NCBI GenBank assembly: GCA_947596085.1
Contig: CANQEW010000001.1
Coordinates: 94,009-158,008, forward strand
Reading direction: 5' to 3'
Source: an uncultured Clostridia bacterium
GTDB taxonomy: Bacteria > Bacillota > Clostridia > Christensenellales > Aristaeellaceae
DNA length: 64,000 nt
The notes below the pieces were generated by a model that saw only the letters and a program-made list of their open reading frames with translations, did no database searches and was not told the origin of the DNA. How positions within the stretch are numbered: the first letter of the stretch is position 1; each line of letters begins with the position of its first letter. Below are positions 1-7,432 of the stretch, one piece after another. The position numbers and the translations under genes were made by a program.

Positions 1-73
1 TCCCCGCGCCTTTTGATGTGTTAGCATATATATAAGTTCGTTTAAAATCGGAAATCGACTCGGAGGTGCCTTC

Positions 74-1468
74 ATGCGCGCAAAGCTTCGCGGGCTGATC
101 GGAAGCCGCGCTTTCTACGTGATGGTGCTGGGCGTGGTGCTGCCGATCATCGTGCAGAACGCCATCAGCAACTTCGTCAATTTGCTGGACAACCTCATGG
201 TGGGCCGCATCGGCACGGAGCAGATGTCCGGCGTGGCCATCGCGAACCAGCTGATCTTTGTATTCAATCTGGCCGTGTTCGGCGCGATCTCCGGCGCGGG
301 CATCTTCACCGCCCAGTTTCACGGCTCGGGCAACGTGGACGGCGTGCGCGCGACGTTCCGCTACAAGCTGCTGATCTGCCTGGGCATCTCCGCGATCGCG
401 CTGCTACTGTTCGCGCTGCGCGGCCCGCAGCTCATCGGCCTGTACCTGACGGATACCACCGATCCCCAGCGCGCGCAGCAGACGCTTTCCTACGCGCTCG
501 AATACCTGCGCGTGATGCTCGCCGGCCTGATCCCCTTCGCCCTGACCCAGTGCTACGCGGGCACGCTGCGCGAGACGGGCGAGACCGCCATGCCCATGTA
601 CGCGGGCGTGGCCGCCGTGGGCGTCAACCTCCTGTTCAACTACCTGCTGATCTTCGGACACCTGGGCTTCCCGGCGATGGGCGTGCGCGGCGCGGCCTAT
701 GCCACCGTGCTCTCCCGCTTCGTGGAGCTGATCATCATCGCGGCCTACACCCATCTGAATCGCGCGAAGCACCCCTTCGCGAAGGGCCTCTATCGCTCGA
801 TGCGGATTCCCGCCCCGCTGGCGGCGGCCATCACCCGCAAGGGCACGCCGCTGCTGGTCAACGAATTTCTCTGGTCACTGGGCATGGCGATGCTCTCGCA
901 AATTTACTCGCTGCGCGGCCTGGACGTGGTGGCGGCCACCAACATCTCCAGCACCGTGTACAACCTGTTCAGCGTCGCCTTCCTGTCCATGGGCAGCGCC
1001 GCGGCCATCATCGTGGGCCAGGCGCTGGGCGCGAGCGACGTGGAGCGCGCAAAGGACTACAGCTGGAAGCTGATGGCCTTTTCCGTGGCGATGAGCGTGG
1101 CGCTGGGCGCGGCGCTGCTGGCGCTATCGGGGCTGATTCCGCTATTGTACAACACCACGGACTCGGTGCACGCGCTCGCGGCCAATCTGCTGCGCGTCTC
1201 CGCCTGCATCATGCCGCTGAACGCCGTCACCAACTGCTCCTACTTCATCCTGCGCTCGGGCGGGCGCACGGGCGTCACCTTCCTGTTCGACAGCGTATTC
1301 GTCTGGGCGGTCAACATCACGCTGGCCTGGTGCCTCGCCCACCTCACGGGCATGAACATCGTGGGCATCTACCTCTGCGTGCAGCTGACGGAGCTCATCA
1401 AGTGCGCCATCGGGCTGTTTCTGGTGCATCGGGGCATCTGGATTAACAACATCGTCGCGGAAAGCTAA
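74..1468 (+). CDS. MATE family multidrug/sodium antiporter
   Basis: This 464-residue polytopic membrane protein matches the MATE (MatE/NorM/DinF-like) exporter fold. About twelve hydrophobic segments form two homologous halves, beginning with a helix that contains PIIVQNAISNFVNLLDN and the conserved early VGRIGTEQMSGVAIANQ stretch. The family pumps cationic drugs or metabolites out of the cell in exchange for Na+ or H+. The ATG at 74 is preceded by a good GGAGG ribosome site at 61-65. The first 73 bases hold only AT-rich leader sequence and no other gene. A structured repeat begins three bases after the stop. The substrate cannot be read from sequence. A second, distinct MATE gene lies at the far end of the window. 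Confidence 0.93.
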   Translation: MRAKLRGLIGSRAFYVMVLGVVLPIIVQNAISNFVNLLDNLMVGRIGTEQMSGVAIANQLIFVFNLAVFGAISGAGIFTAQFHGSGNVDGVRATFRYKLLICLGISAIALLLFALRGPQLIGLYLTDTTDPQRAQQTLSYALEYLRVMLAGLIPFALTQCYAGTLRETGETAMPMYAGVAAVGVNLLFNYLLIFGHLGFPAMGVRGAAYATVLSRFVELIIIAAYTHLNRAKHPFAKGLYRSMRIPAPLAAAITRKGTPLLVNEFLWSLGMAMLSQIYSLRGLDVVAATNISSTVYNLFSVAFLSMGSAAAIIVGQALGASDVERAKDYSWKLMAFSVAMSVALGAALLALSGLIPLLYNTTDSVHALAANLLRVSACIMPLNAVTNCSYFILRSGGRTGVTFLFDSVFVWAVNITLAWCLAHLTGMNIVGIYLCVQLTELIKCAIGLFLVHRGIWINNIVAES

Positions 1469-1470
1469 AA

Positions 1471-1665
1471 GGCGCGGGAAATCTGTGAATTTCCCGCGCG
1501 AGGGAAGAGAGAACTGCGGTTTCCTGAATTTCTCACGGAATTCAGGGCGGAAACCTGACTGGCCAGTATTGTTTTCCTTTCGCTTGCGCTCCAGGGAAAC
1601 CAAATCCGGCGCGCAGGTCGTCGGATTTGATTGAATATGCTGTCCTGCGGTTGGTTTTTTGACAG
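1471..1665 (+). repeat. 195-nt structured intergenic repeat, copy A
   Basis: The stretch aligns end to end, without net gaps, with 51889-52083. It can fold into consecutive hairpins: 1472-1482 with 1489-1499, 1518-1530 with 1539-1555 (interrupted), 1571-1577 with 1604-1610, and 1612-1618 with 1622-1628. It ends in a T-run plus GACAG that could pair with an upstream CTGTC. Several pairs differ from copy B on both sides of the stem, so pairing is kept. It lies between the convergent MATE and CAP-protein genes. No protein is encoded. Whether it is a mobile repeat, an RNA or a terminator module is unknown. Confidence 0.8.
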
Positions 1666-1670
1666 ACAGG

Positions 1671-1694
1671 GCGGGAGGGGCGTCCCCCTCCCGC
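1671..1694. terminator. GC-rich hairpin between convergent genes
   Basis: Ten bases at 1671-1680 pair perfectly with 1685-1694 around a four-base loop, just past the stop of the minus-strand CAP gene. There is no clear U-run on either side, so a terminator role is only likely from position. Confidence 0.4.
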
Positions 1695-1701
1695 GCGTTG
1701 G

Positions 1702-2136
1702 TCACTTTCCGAACAGCTGCACCCAGTAGCAGACGTTCCCGACCTTCATGCAGCAGCCGCCGATGGAGCCGAAGCTCGCGCGCAGCACGTTCTGCCGGTG
1801 GCCGCTGGAGCTCATCCACGCCGCCAGCACGCGGTCGGGATTGTTGTGGCCCCGGGCGATGTTCTCGCCGTAGACCGCGTCCGACACCGTGCGCCAGGAC
1901 GAGCCATCGGGCCGCGTGTGGCTGAACTTTTGCACGATCTCCTCGCAGCGCTCCCGCGCCGCGGCCATCAGTTCCTCGTCCACGCGCAACAGCTCCAGGC
2001 CGTAGCGGGCGCGCTCCACGTTGGTCTCGTCGATCATGGCGTAGGTGTAGCTCTCCGAATAGCTCGCTGCCTGCGCTGCGCCCAGCGCCAGCAGCAAAAG
2101 CGCCGCCAGCAGGGCGATGCGTCGCCTGTGTTTCAT
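1702..2136 (-). CDS. Secreted CAP (SCP/PR-1-like) domain protein
   Basis: The protein has 144 residues when begun at the ATG at 2136, which sits nine bases after a GGGAG site. An in-frame ATG at 2157 is possible but has no spacing to a site. Residues 1-24 form a signal peptide (RRR, then an Ala/Leu core ending AAQAAS). The rest is a CAP domain: a helix with IDETNVERARYGL, the motif KFSHTRPDG, the ENIARGH segment and the closing WMSSSGHRQNVL. The His in FSH, Glu in ENIA and His in GHR are the classical CAP cavity residues. Bacterial CAP proteins are extracellular and of mostly unknown function. This one stands alone with its own promoter and a palindromic operator-like site. Confidence 0.88.
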   Translation of the reverse strand: MKHRRRIALLAALLLLALGAAQAASYSESYTYAMIDETNVERARYGLELLRVDEELMAAARERCEEIVQKFSHTRPDGSSWRTVSDAVYGENIARGHNNPDRVLAAWMSSSGHRQNVLRASFGSIGGCCMKVGNVCYWVQLFGK

Positions 2137-2165
2137 ATTCTTCATCTCCCGTGTCATAAAATATG

Positions 2166-2183
2166 GTTGAAATATATTTCAAC
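2166..2183. promoter_or_regulatory. 18-bp perfect palindrome, operator-like
   Basis: GTTGAAATATATTTCAAC is its own reverse complement. It lies directly downstream of the minus-strand -10 box of the CAP gene, covering roughly +1 to +20, the usual place for a repressor site. It is also upstream of the divergent tlyA gene. The binding protein is not identifiable from this window. Confidence 0.6.
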
Positions 2184-2186
2184 TGT

Positions 2187-2215
2187 ATTTTAGCGAAATT
2201 GTACAAAATAGTCAA
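2187..2215 (-). promoter_or_regulatory. SigA-type promoter of the CAP-protein gene
   Basis: On the minus strand TTGACT (2215-2210) and TAAAAT (2192-2187) are separated by exactly 17 bases. They read toward the CAP gene and lead into the palindrome at 2166-2183. Confidence 0.7.
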
Positions 2216-2265
2216 TCATATACGAACGTATTTCCACAAATTGCCTTGCAAGGAGGGGTAGAAAG

Positions 2266-3078
2266 ATGGCGGAAGAACTGCCGCGGGCGGACGTCGCCCT
2301 ATGCGCGCGGGGATTGGCGGCGAGCCGGGAGCGCGCTCGGGCGCTGATCGAGACCGGCTTCGCGTTCGCGGACGGCGAGCGAATCGACAAGCCCTCCCGG
2401 CGCGTTTCTCCGGACGCGGCGCTGGAGGTGCGCGGCGAGTGCTGCCCTTACGTGAGCCGGGGTGGCTTCAAGCTGGAGCGCGCGCTGAAGGCGTTTCATG
2501 TGAACGCCGCGGGCGCGGTCGCCATCGACGTGGGCGCGTCCACCGGCGGCTTCACGGACGTGCTGCTGCGCGCGGGCGCGCGGCGCGTGTACGCGGTGGA
2601 CGTGGGCACGGCCCAGCTCGACGCGCGCCTCGCCGCCGATGCGCGCGTGGTCTCCATGGAGCGCGTCAACGCCCGGACGCTGACGCGTGAGATGTTCCCG
2701 GAGCCGCCGTCGCTGGGGGTGATGGACGTGTCCTTCATCTCGATCACAAAAATTCTCCCGGCGCTGCGGGAGGTATTGGGCGATGGCGGGCGGCTGATCT
2801 CGCTCGTCAAGCCCCAGTTTGAAGCGGGGCGAGCCGCCCTGGGCAAGAACGGAATCGTCGCCTCTCCCGCCGCCCACGAGCGCGTGCTGCGGGAGCTGAC
2901 CGCCGCCGCGCCGAACCTCGGCTGGCGGGTGCGGGCGCTGGACTTCTCCCCGATCGCCGGAGGCAGCGGCAACATCGAGTTCCTGGCGGATCTCATCCCC
3001 GGCGACGGCCGCACGCCCTCCCCCACACCAGAAGAAATTCGCGCGCTGGTGCGCCGCGCGCACGCAGAAGTAAAATAA
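2266..3078 (+). CDS. tlyA: TlyA family 23S/16S rRNA (cytidine-2'-O)-methyltransferase
   Basis: The 270-residue protein has an N-terminal S4 RNA-binding domain (about 1-65, with ARGLAASRERARALI and the SRRVSPDAALEV strand). An FtsJ/RrmJ-type methyltransferase domain follows (about 66-250). Motif I is AIDVGASTGGFTDVLL for S-adenosylmethionine binding, and the conserved VMDVSFISITKI and SLVKPQFEAGR segments follow. TlyA enzymes 2'-O-methylate cytidines of rRNA; in Clostridia the gene usually sits with DNA-repair or sporulation genes, but here it stands alone. The start at 2266 follows an AGGAGGGG site. Length and domain order are normal. Confidence 0.92.
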   Translation: MAEELPRADVALCARGLAASRERARALIETGFAFADGERIDKPSRRVSPDAALEVRGECCPYVSRGGFKLERALKAFHVNAAGAVAIDVGASTGGFTDVLLRAGARRVYAVDVGTAQLDARLAADARVVSMERVNARTLTREMFPEPPSLGVMDVSFISITKILPALREVLGDGGRLISLVKPQFEAGRAALGKNGIVASPAAHERVLRELTAAAPNLGWRVRALDFSPIAGGSGNIEFLADLIPGDGRTPSPTPEEIRALVRRAHAEVK

Positions 3079-3520
3079 GGCTGATGGAAGGCCATTGATA
3101 CGACAAACCGAGGAGTTGATCACAGGTAAGCAAAATCCTCGGTTTGGTCCTTCATATAGGGAACGGACGTGGCATAGCCGCGCCCGCAGACTGTCAAAAA
3201 ACTAAACGCAGGCCAGCCTGTTCAATCAAATCCGGCGACAAGGTTGCAAATCCTTTGGGTCTGCAAGTCGGCCGATAGGCCGACCGGCTGGCAGTATTCA
3301 AGATTTTCTGTAAAGCAGGGAACCGCAAACGCAGCCACCGCGTCAGCGGCCTGGCCCTGGCAGGTTGCCGGGGAAATGCGAAAATGGATGACCGACCCGA
3401 AGGCATTGAAGCCTGTGATTCCCATCGTCGTCGGTGAGGACAGCATAGCATTTCTCCGGTGTTCTGTCAAGGTTGGCGTCAATTGACGCTCGCCCGCAGG
3501 CATCCTCCCCGGCACTCAGC
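3079..3520. other. Non-coding stretch between tlyA and the transposase remnant
   Basis: No convincing gene is present. An imperfect long-loop hairpin (about 3102-3146, ACCGAGGA with TCCTCGGT) may terminate tlyA. The partial repeat copy lies at 3191-3240, and a small hairpin around GTCGGCC/GGCCGAC at 3268-3287. About 3450-3475 resembles the inner end of the IS256-like element. Short open frames here lack ribosome sites and family features. Confidence 0.5.
3191..3240 (-). repeat. Partial inverted copy of the structured intergenic repeat
   Basis: Read on the minus strand, this segment matches the 3' end of copy A: GCCGGATTTGATTGAAC, then CTGCG, then GTTTTTTGACAG. About five differences fall over the last 37 bases. 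The upstream hairpins of the full element are not recognisable. It too lies between convergent units (tlyA and the transposase remnant). Confidence 0.6.
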
Positions 3521-4334
3521 CTAATTCCGGCTCAGCCGGCCGGGATACATAATATCCAGCTCCGCGTAGACCTGCCCCCAGTTCCGAACGGGCATGGTCC
3601 ACTTTTTCGTAAGTTCCCAAGTCGCCAGGATATGTCCTGCATGTCGCGGTTCTTCAGCTCGTTCAGCACACTCTGCCAGAACTTCGCCGATTCGTTTTCA
3701 CCGATCGTGATGCTCAGCTCTTCCTTCCGCCCTTCCTCGTTGATGCCGAGGATTCCATAGGCCGCCGCTTTGCGGATCACATTGTTCTCCCGCATGTTGA
3801 ATACCATGGCGTCGATGTACACGATGGGATAGACCATGCTCAGCGGCCGCTTCTGTCACGCCTCGATCTCCGGCAGCAGTTTGTTCGTGATCGCAGTGAC
3901 CATCCCTTCGCTGACCTCGAACCCGTAGATGTCCTGGATCTGCTCCGATACCTGCGCCACGCTCATCCCCCGGGCGTACATCGCGATGATCTTCCCTTCG
4001 ATCTCGCTGATGTTCTTCTTGTACTTCGGCACCACCTGCGGCTCAAAGTCGCTGTTCCGATCCTGCGGTACCTGAATCGGAATCTCGCCCATACTCGACC
4101 GCAGCGTCTTTGGCTTGTACCCGTTCCGGCTGTCCGTGTATTCCGGCTCAGCCTCCTCCCGCGCCTCCATCTGCTGGTCCGACTCTGCCTCCAGCATGTC
4201 CTGGATCGTTCCGCCCAGCAGATCCTTCAGTGCCTCCTGGATATCTTCGCCGTCCTGATATCGTACATCTCGATGAGTTGCCCGATGATGTCTCATTTCT
4301 CTTCATTCATCCCGTTTTTCCTTTTCCTGCCCAT
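3521..4334 (-). pseudogene. Decayed IS256-family transposase
   Basis: Pieces of one IS256-type transposase can be read in order. The start is at 4334 (MGRKRKNGMNEEK), then a TGA at 4295-4293 where the family has Arg (EEKRDIIGQL). A frameshift leads into DIQEALKDLLGGTIQDMLEAE. A second TGA at about 3856 replaces the Trp of EIEAWQKRP. An internal deletion then joins NRDMQDI to LATWELTKKWTMPVRNW in another frame, ending at TAG 3523-3521. Roughly a third of a normal 400-residue transposase is missing, including part of the catalytic domain. Imperfect terminal repeats may lie near 3450-3475 and 4380-4405. The element cannot move on its own. Confidence 0.88.
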
Positions 4335-4629
4335 TCGTTTCCCTCCTGTGATATCTCTATTCTATCACAGTCCCTTGTCTTTTACAGAAAATGTTGAACA
4401 GGCTCGCACAAGCGGAATTTTTCCTTCAAAATTAACGTTTTTCAAACGCTTTTCAACGAAAAAAGCGGCCATTTGCAGGTTATTTGGTCCGCTCTTTCAT
4501 TTCCGTCAATTCAAAATCGAGCTATTCTAGTATCAAAAACGAGATTCTTCCTCCGCTCGCACACATGCGTCCGGCGTGTAAAAACATTGTAATTCTTTTC
4601 CAAAGCCAAAAAATTTGGCAGAAAGCCGC
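4335..4629. other. Non-coding gap with the IS outer end
   Basis: Bases 4335-4629 hold the ribosome site of the dead transposase (AGGAGGG on the minus strand), a probable IS end around 4378-4405, and AT-rich sequence upstream of the T-box promoter. I see no gene. Confidence 0.5.
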
Positions 4630-4658
4630 TTGACAGCTTCGGCGACTTGTGATAAAAT
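4630..4658 (+). promoter_or_regulatory. SigA-type promoter of the T-box/symporter unit
   Basis: TTGACA (4630-4635) and TAAAAT (4653-4658) are 17 bases apart. They place the transcript start near 4665, at the beginning of the T-box leader. Confidence 0.75.
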
Positions 4659-4664
4659 TTCGAC

Positions 4665-4955
4665 ATATTCGATGACGGGACGAGAGTAGTCAATGCCTGT
4701 GCCGCACAGAGAGCGCCCGGGTGGTGGAAGGGCGCGGGGCAGCTTGGCGAAGGCCTTCCCAGAGAAGCGCACCGAAAGCACGGGAGTATGGGGAAGCGAG
4801 TAAGCTGCGCTGGGTTCGCCCATTACAGCGTCGGGCAGATGGATCTGTCCATGAGGCCGGTTTCCGCAAGGTTGCCGGTGAAATAAGGTGGTACCGCGAA
4901 GCGACGCTTCGCCCTTATGGTTTTCATCAAGGGCGGAGCGTCTTTTGTTCTGCCC
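4665..4955 (+). ncRNA. T-box leader, probably glycine-responsive
   Basis: The T-box sequence GGTGGTACCGCG is at 4887-4898. It is followed by an intrinsic terminator whose arms 4903-4916 and 4929-4942 pair with one G-U and run into TTTT. The T-box bases can alternatively form the antiterminator. Upstream, a Stem I with AGTA at 4685-4688 and a GCGCCC/GGGCGC apical hairpin is visible. On the 3' flank GAA (4749-4751) precedes GGC (4752-4754), which fits a glycine specifier codon. Uncharged tRNA binding would therefore turn on the amino-acid symporter downstream. The T-box call is firm; the specifier assignment is by eye. Confidence 0.9.
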
Positions 4956-4997
4956 GGGAAAGGGTTCTCGTACCATTCAACGAAAGGGGCAACAAGT

Positions 4998-6404
4998 ATG
5001 CAAATCATCGAGTCTGTCAACAATGCTGTCAACGGCATCGTCTGGGGCTGGCCGGGAATGATCCTGCTCCTGGGCGTGGGCCTGTATCTCACGCTCTTTA
5101 CCAAGGGCCTGCAGTTCCGCAAGTTCGGCTTCGCCATGAAGAACACCATCGGCAAGATCTTCAAGAAGCAGGAAGCCGGCAAGGGCGCCATCACCCCGTT
5201 CCAGGCGGTCTGCACCGCGCTGGCGGCCACGGTCGGCACGGGCAACATCGCGGGCGTCGCGGGCGCGATCGCGCTGGGCGGCCCGGGCGCGGTGTTCTGG
5301 ATGTGGATTTCCGCCCTTCTGGGCATGTGCACCAAGTTTTCCGAGGTCACGCTGGCGGTGAAATTCCGCGAGCGCAACGATAAGGGCGAGTGGGTCGGCG
5401 GCCCGATGTACTACATTACCAACGGCCTGGGCAAGAGCTGGAAATGGCTAGCCTGCATCTTCGCGGCGCTGGCGGTTCTGGCCTCCTTCGGCATTGGCAA
5501 CGCCACGCAGGTGGGCTCCATCAAGGACTCCATCAACTCCATGCTCTACAACTTCGGCGTGTTTGACTCCACCAAGGGCCTGCCGGTCGTCAACTGGATC
5601 ATCGGCATCGCGCTGGCGGTCATCCTGCTGCTGGTCATGGTGGGCGGACTGAAGCGCCTGGCGAGCGTCACCGAGAAGCTCGTGCCCTTCATGGCGGTCA
5701 TTTACATCGTGTTCGGCCTGGGCGTGCTGATCATGCACATCGGCAAGATCCCCGCCGCCCTCGTCTCCATCTTTGAGGGCGCGTTCTCCCCGAAGGCCGT
5801 CACCGGCGGCATCGTGGGCAGCATGGTCGTCGCGATGCAGCGCGGCATCTCCCGCGGCATCTTTTCCAACGAGGCCGGCATGGGCTCCGCGCCGATGGCG
5901 CACGCCTCCGCGGAGACCGATCATCCCGTACGTCAGGGCCTCTACGGCATCTTCGAGGTGTTCATGGACACCATCGTGATCTGCACCATGACCGCGCTGG
6001 TCGTGCTGTGCGCGGGCCAGGGCCTGGAGTACGGCACCAACGTCGGCGCCGAGATGACGATCTCCGGCTTCACCGCCACCTACGGCGGCTGGGTCTCGAT
6101 CATCACCGCGATCGCGATCTGTTCCTTCGCCTTCTCCACGATCCTTGGCTGGAGCCTGTACGGTTCCCGCTGCTGCGAATACCTGTTCGGGCCCAAGAGC
6201 GTGACCCCCTATGTGGTGATCTTCGGCCTGGTGGCCATCGTGGGCGCGGTCGCGGACCTCGGCCTGCTCTGGAGCATCGCCGATACGCTCAACGGCCTGA
6301 TGGCGGTTCCGAACCTGATCGCGCTGGCGCTGCTGTCCCCGGTGGTGTTCAAGCTCGTGAAGGAGTTCTTCTCCAAGGAATCGCAGCCTGATCTGCGCAA
6401 GTGA
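4998..6404 (+). CDS. AGCS family alanine/glycine:cation symporter
   Basis: This 468-residue integral membrane protein imports small neutral amino acids with Na+ or H+. Family hallmarks are visible: TALAATVGTGNIAGVAGAIALGG-type glycine-rich segment near residue 75, GGPMYYI near 135, GISRGIFSNEAGMGSAP near 285, and a C-terminal LFGPKSVTPYV region. I place the start at ATG 4998, after GAAAGGGG. The in-frame ATG at 4917 lies in the loop of the T-box terminator and cannot be the normal start. The glycine-like T-box specifier argues that glycine is the physiological substrate. A terminator follows at 6415-6446. Confidence 0.93.
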   Translation: MQIIESVNNAVNGIVWGWPGMILLLGVGLYLTLFTKGLQFRKFGFAMKNTIGKIFKKQEAGKGAITPFQAVCTALAATVGTGNIAGVAGAIALGGPGAVFWMWISALLGMCTKFSEVTLAVKFRERNDKGEWVGGPMYYITNGLGKSWKWLACIFAALAVLASFGIGNATQVGSIKDSINSMLYNFGVFDSTKGLPVVNWIIGIALAVILLLVMVGGLKRLASVTEKLVPFMAVIYIVFGLGVLIMHIGKIPAALVSIFEGAFSPKAVTGGIVGSMVVAMQRGISRGIFSNEAGMGSAPMAHASAETDHPVRQGLYGIFEVFMDTIVICTMTALVVLCAGQGLEYGTNVGAEMTISGFTATYGGWVSIITAIAICSFAFSTILGWSLYGSRCCEYLFGPKSVTPYVVIFGLVAIVGAVADLGLLWSIADTLNGLMAVPNLIALALLSPVVFKLVKEFFSKESQPDLRK

Positions 6405-6414
6405 GTCTTCCCCG

Positions 6415-6446
6415 GCGCCTCCGGCAAATCGCCGGAGGCGCTTTTT
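6415..6446 (+). terminator. Intrinsic terminator of the AGCS symporter gene
   Basis: Eleven perfect base pairs (6415-6425 with 6431-6441), an AAATC loop and a TTTTT tail lie ten bases after the stop. Confidence 0.85.
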
Positions 6447-6500
6447 CTCTTTACACAGATGTGCTATCCTAAATTCAATGAACGATTCGGGAGGACCGCC

Positions 6501-7076
6501 ATGAAGATGATGATCGCATCCGACATCCACGGCTCCGCTCGCTGGTGTGAGAAGCTGCTCGCCGCCTGGGAGGCCGAAGGCCGCCCGCGCCTGCTCCTGC
6601 TGGGCGACCTGCTCTACCACGGTCCTCGCAACGATCTGCCCGATGGCTACGCCCCCAAGCGCGTAATCGAGCTCCTGAACGGCATTCGCGATCACATCCT
6701 CTGCGTGCGCGGCAACTGCGAGGCGGAGGTCGATCAGATGGTGCTCGCTTTTCCCGTGATGGCGGACTACTGCGTGCTTCCCCTCCCCGACCGTGCGATC
6801 TACGCCACGCACGGCCACGTCCACGGTGAAAAGAATCCTCCGCCGCTGCTTCCCGGCGACATCCTCCTCTGCGGCCATACCCACGTGCCGGCATTCAACC
6901 GCCACGAAAGCTTCCTCTACGTCAATCCTGGTTCCACGTCCATCCCCAAAAACGAGACGCCGCACAGCTACATGACGCTGGAAGACGAACAGTTTTTCTG
7001 GAAGGATCTGGCCTCGGGCGAAACATACCGAAGTGAATCCATCAATCGCGGCTCGGATTCATTTCTTAACAATTGA
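6501..7076 (+). CDS. YfcE-type metallophosphoesterase
   Basis: The 191-residue cytoplasmic enzyme belongs to the calcineurin-like phosphodiesterase family (YfcE/MJ0936 class), which hydrolyses small phosphodiesters with a binuclear metal centre. The motifs run in order: D-x-H in ASDIHGS, GDLLYHGPRND, RGNCEAEVDQ, THGHVHG and CGHTHVPAF. All expected metal ligands are present. The start at 6501 follows GGGAGGACC; a longer frame from 6459 lacks a ribosome site. The gene sits between the symporter terminator and the tRNA promoter, so it is probably a single-gene unit. Natural substrates of this class are mostly unknown. Confidence 0.88.
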   Translation: MKMMIASDIHGSARWCEKLLAAWEAEGRPRLLLLGDLLYHGPRNDLPDGYAPKRVIELLNGIRDHILCVRGNCEAEVDQMVLAFPVMADYCVLPLPDRAIYATHGHVHGEKNPPPLLPGDILLCGHTHVPAFNRHESFLYVNPGSTSIPKNETPHSYMTLEDEQFFWKDLASGETYRSESINRGSDSFLNN

Positions 7077-7080
7077 TCTC

Positions 7081-7109
7081 TTGACAAACTTCCCCAAATG
7101 CGCTATGGT
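7081..7109 (+). promoter_or_regulatory. Promoter of tRNA-Arg
   Basis: TTGACA (7081-7086) and TATGGT (7104-7109) are 17 bases apart and immediately precede the tRNA. Confidence 0.65.
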
Positions 7110-7135
7110 ATATGAGCACTCCGAGAGGGGCGCAA

Positions 7136-7212
7136 GGTCCTTTAGCTCAGCTGGATAGAGCGTCTGGCTACGGACCAGAAGGTCGGGGGTTCGAATCCCT
7201 CAAGGTCCGCCA
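7136..7212 (+). tRNA. tRNA-Arg (ACG)
   Basis: The 77-base gene folds as a cloverleaf with encoded CCA. It has TAGCTCAGCTGG in the D-arm, an anticodon stem CTGG/CCAG around CTACGGA (anticodon ACG, read as ICG for CGU/CGC/CGA), and GGTTCGAATCC in the T-arm. The acceptor arms GGTCCTT and AAGGTCC pair except for a U-U opposition at position 3:70. It is a single tRNA, with its own promoter and terminator. Confidence 0.93.
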
Positions 7213-7213
7213 T

Positions 7214-7257
7214 ATCACCTACTCGCTTTTGATACAAGCCGGTAGGTGATTTATTTT
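7214..7257 (+). terminator. Terminator of tRNA-Arg
   Basis: ATCACCTAC (7214-7222) pairs with GTAGGTGAT (7242-7250) and is followed by TTATTTTA. Confidence 0.75.
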
Positions 7258-7432
7258 ACCCCTTTCGCCCCGAAACCCGCTGCGGCAGAGGATTTCTGTC
7301 AATATTTCGCCAAATCATAAGCGCTTCAATATTCGCGTCATTCTCGGCGGGTGAAGCGCCACAACCACTGAATGTTGCAATTGTGAACGCCAAAGACCGC
7401 TACACATCAACCCTTTTCACTGAGCCGCTTTC

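Noticed and set aside
3222..3515. Open frame of 97 codons on the minus strand
   Set aside because: No ribosome site, no family features, and it overlaps the end of the dead transposon and the partial repeat.
3841..3870. TGA at the Trp codon of the transposase as a sign of UGA recoding
   Set aside because: Many intact genes here end in TGA (for example the AGCS symporter and the hybrid kinase), and the transposase has other lesions; simple decay explains it.
4917..4997. A longer AGCS start at ATG 4917
   Set aside because: That codon lies in the loop of the T-box terminator and has no ribosome site.
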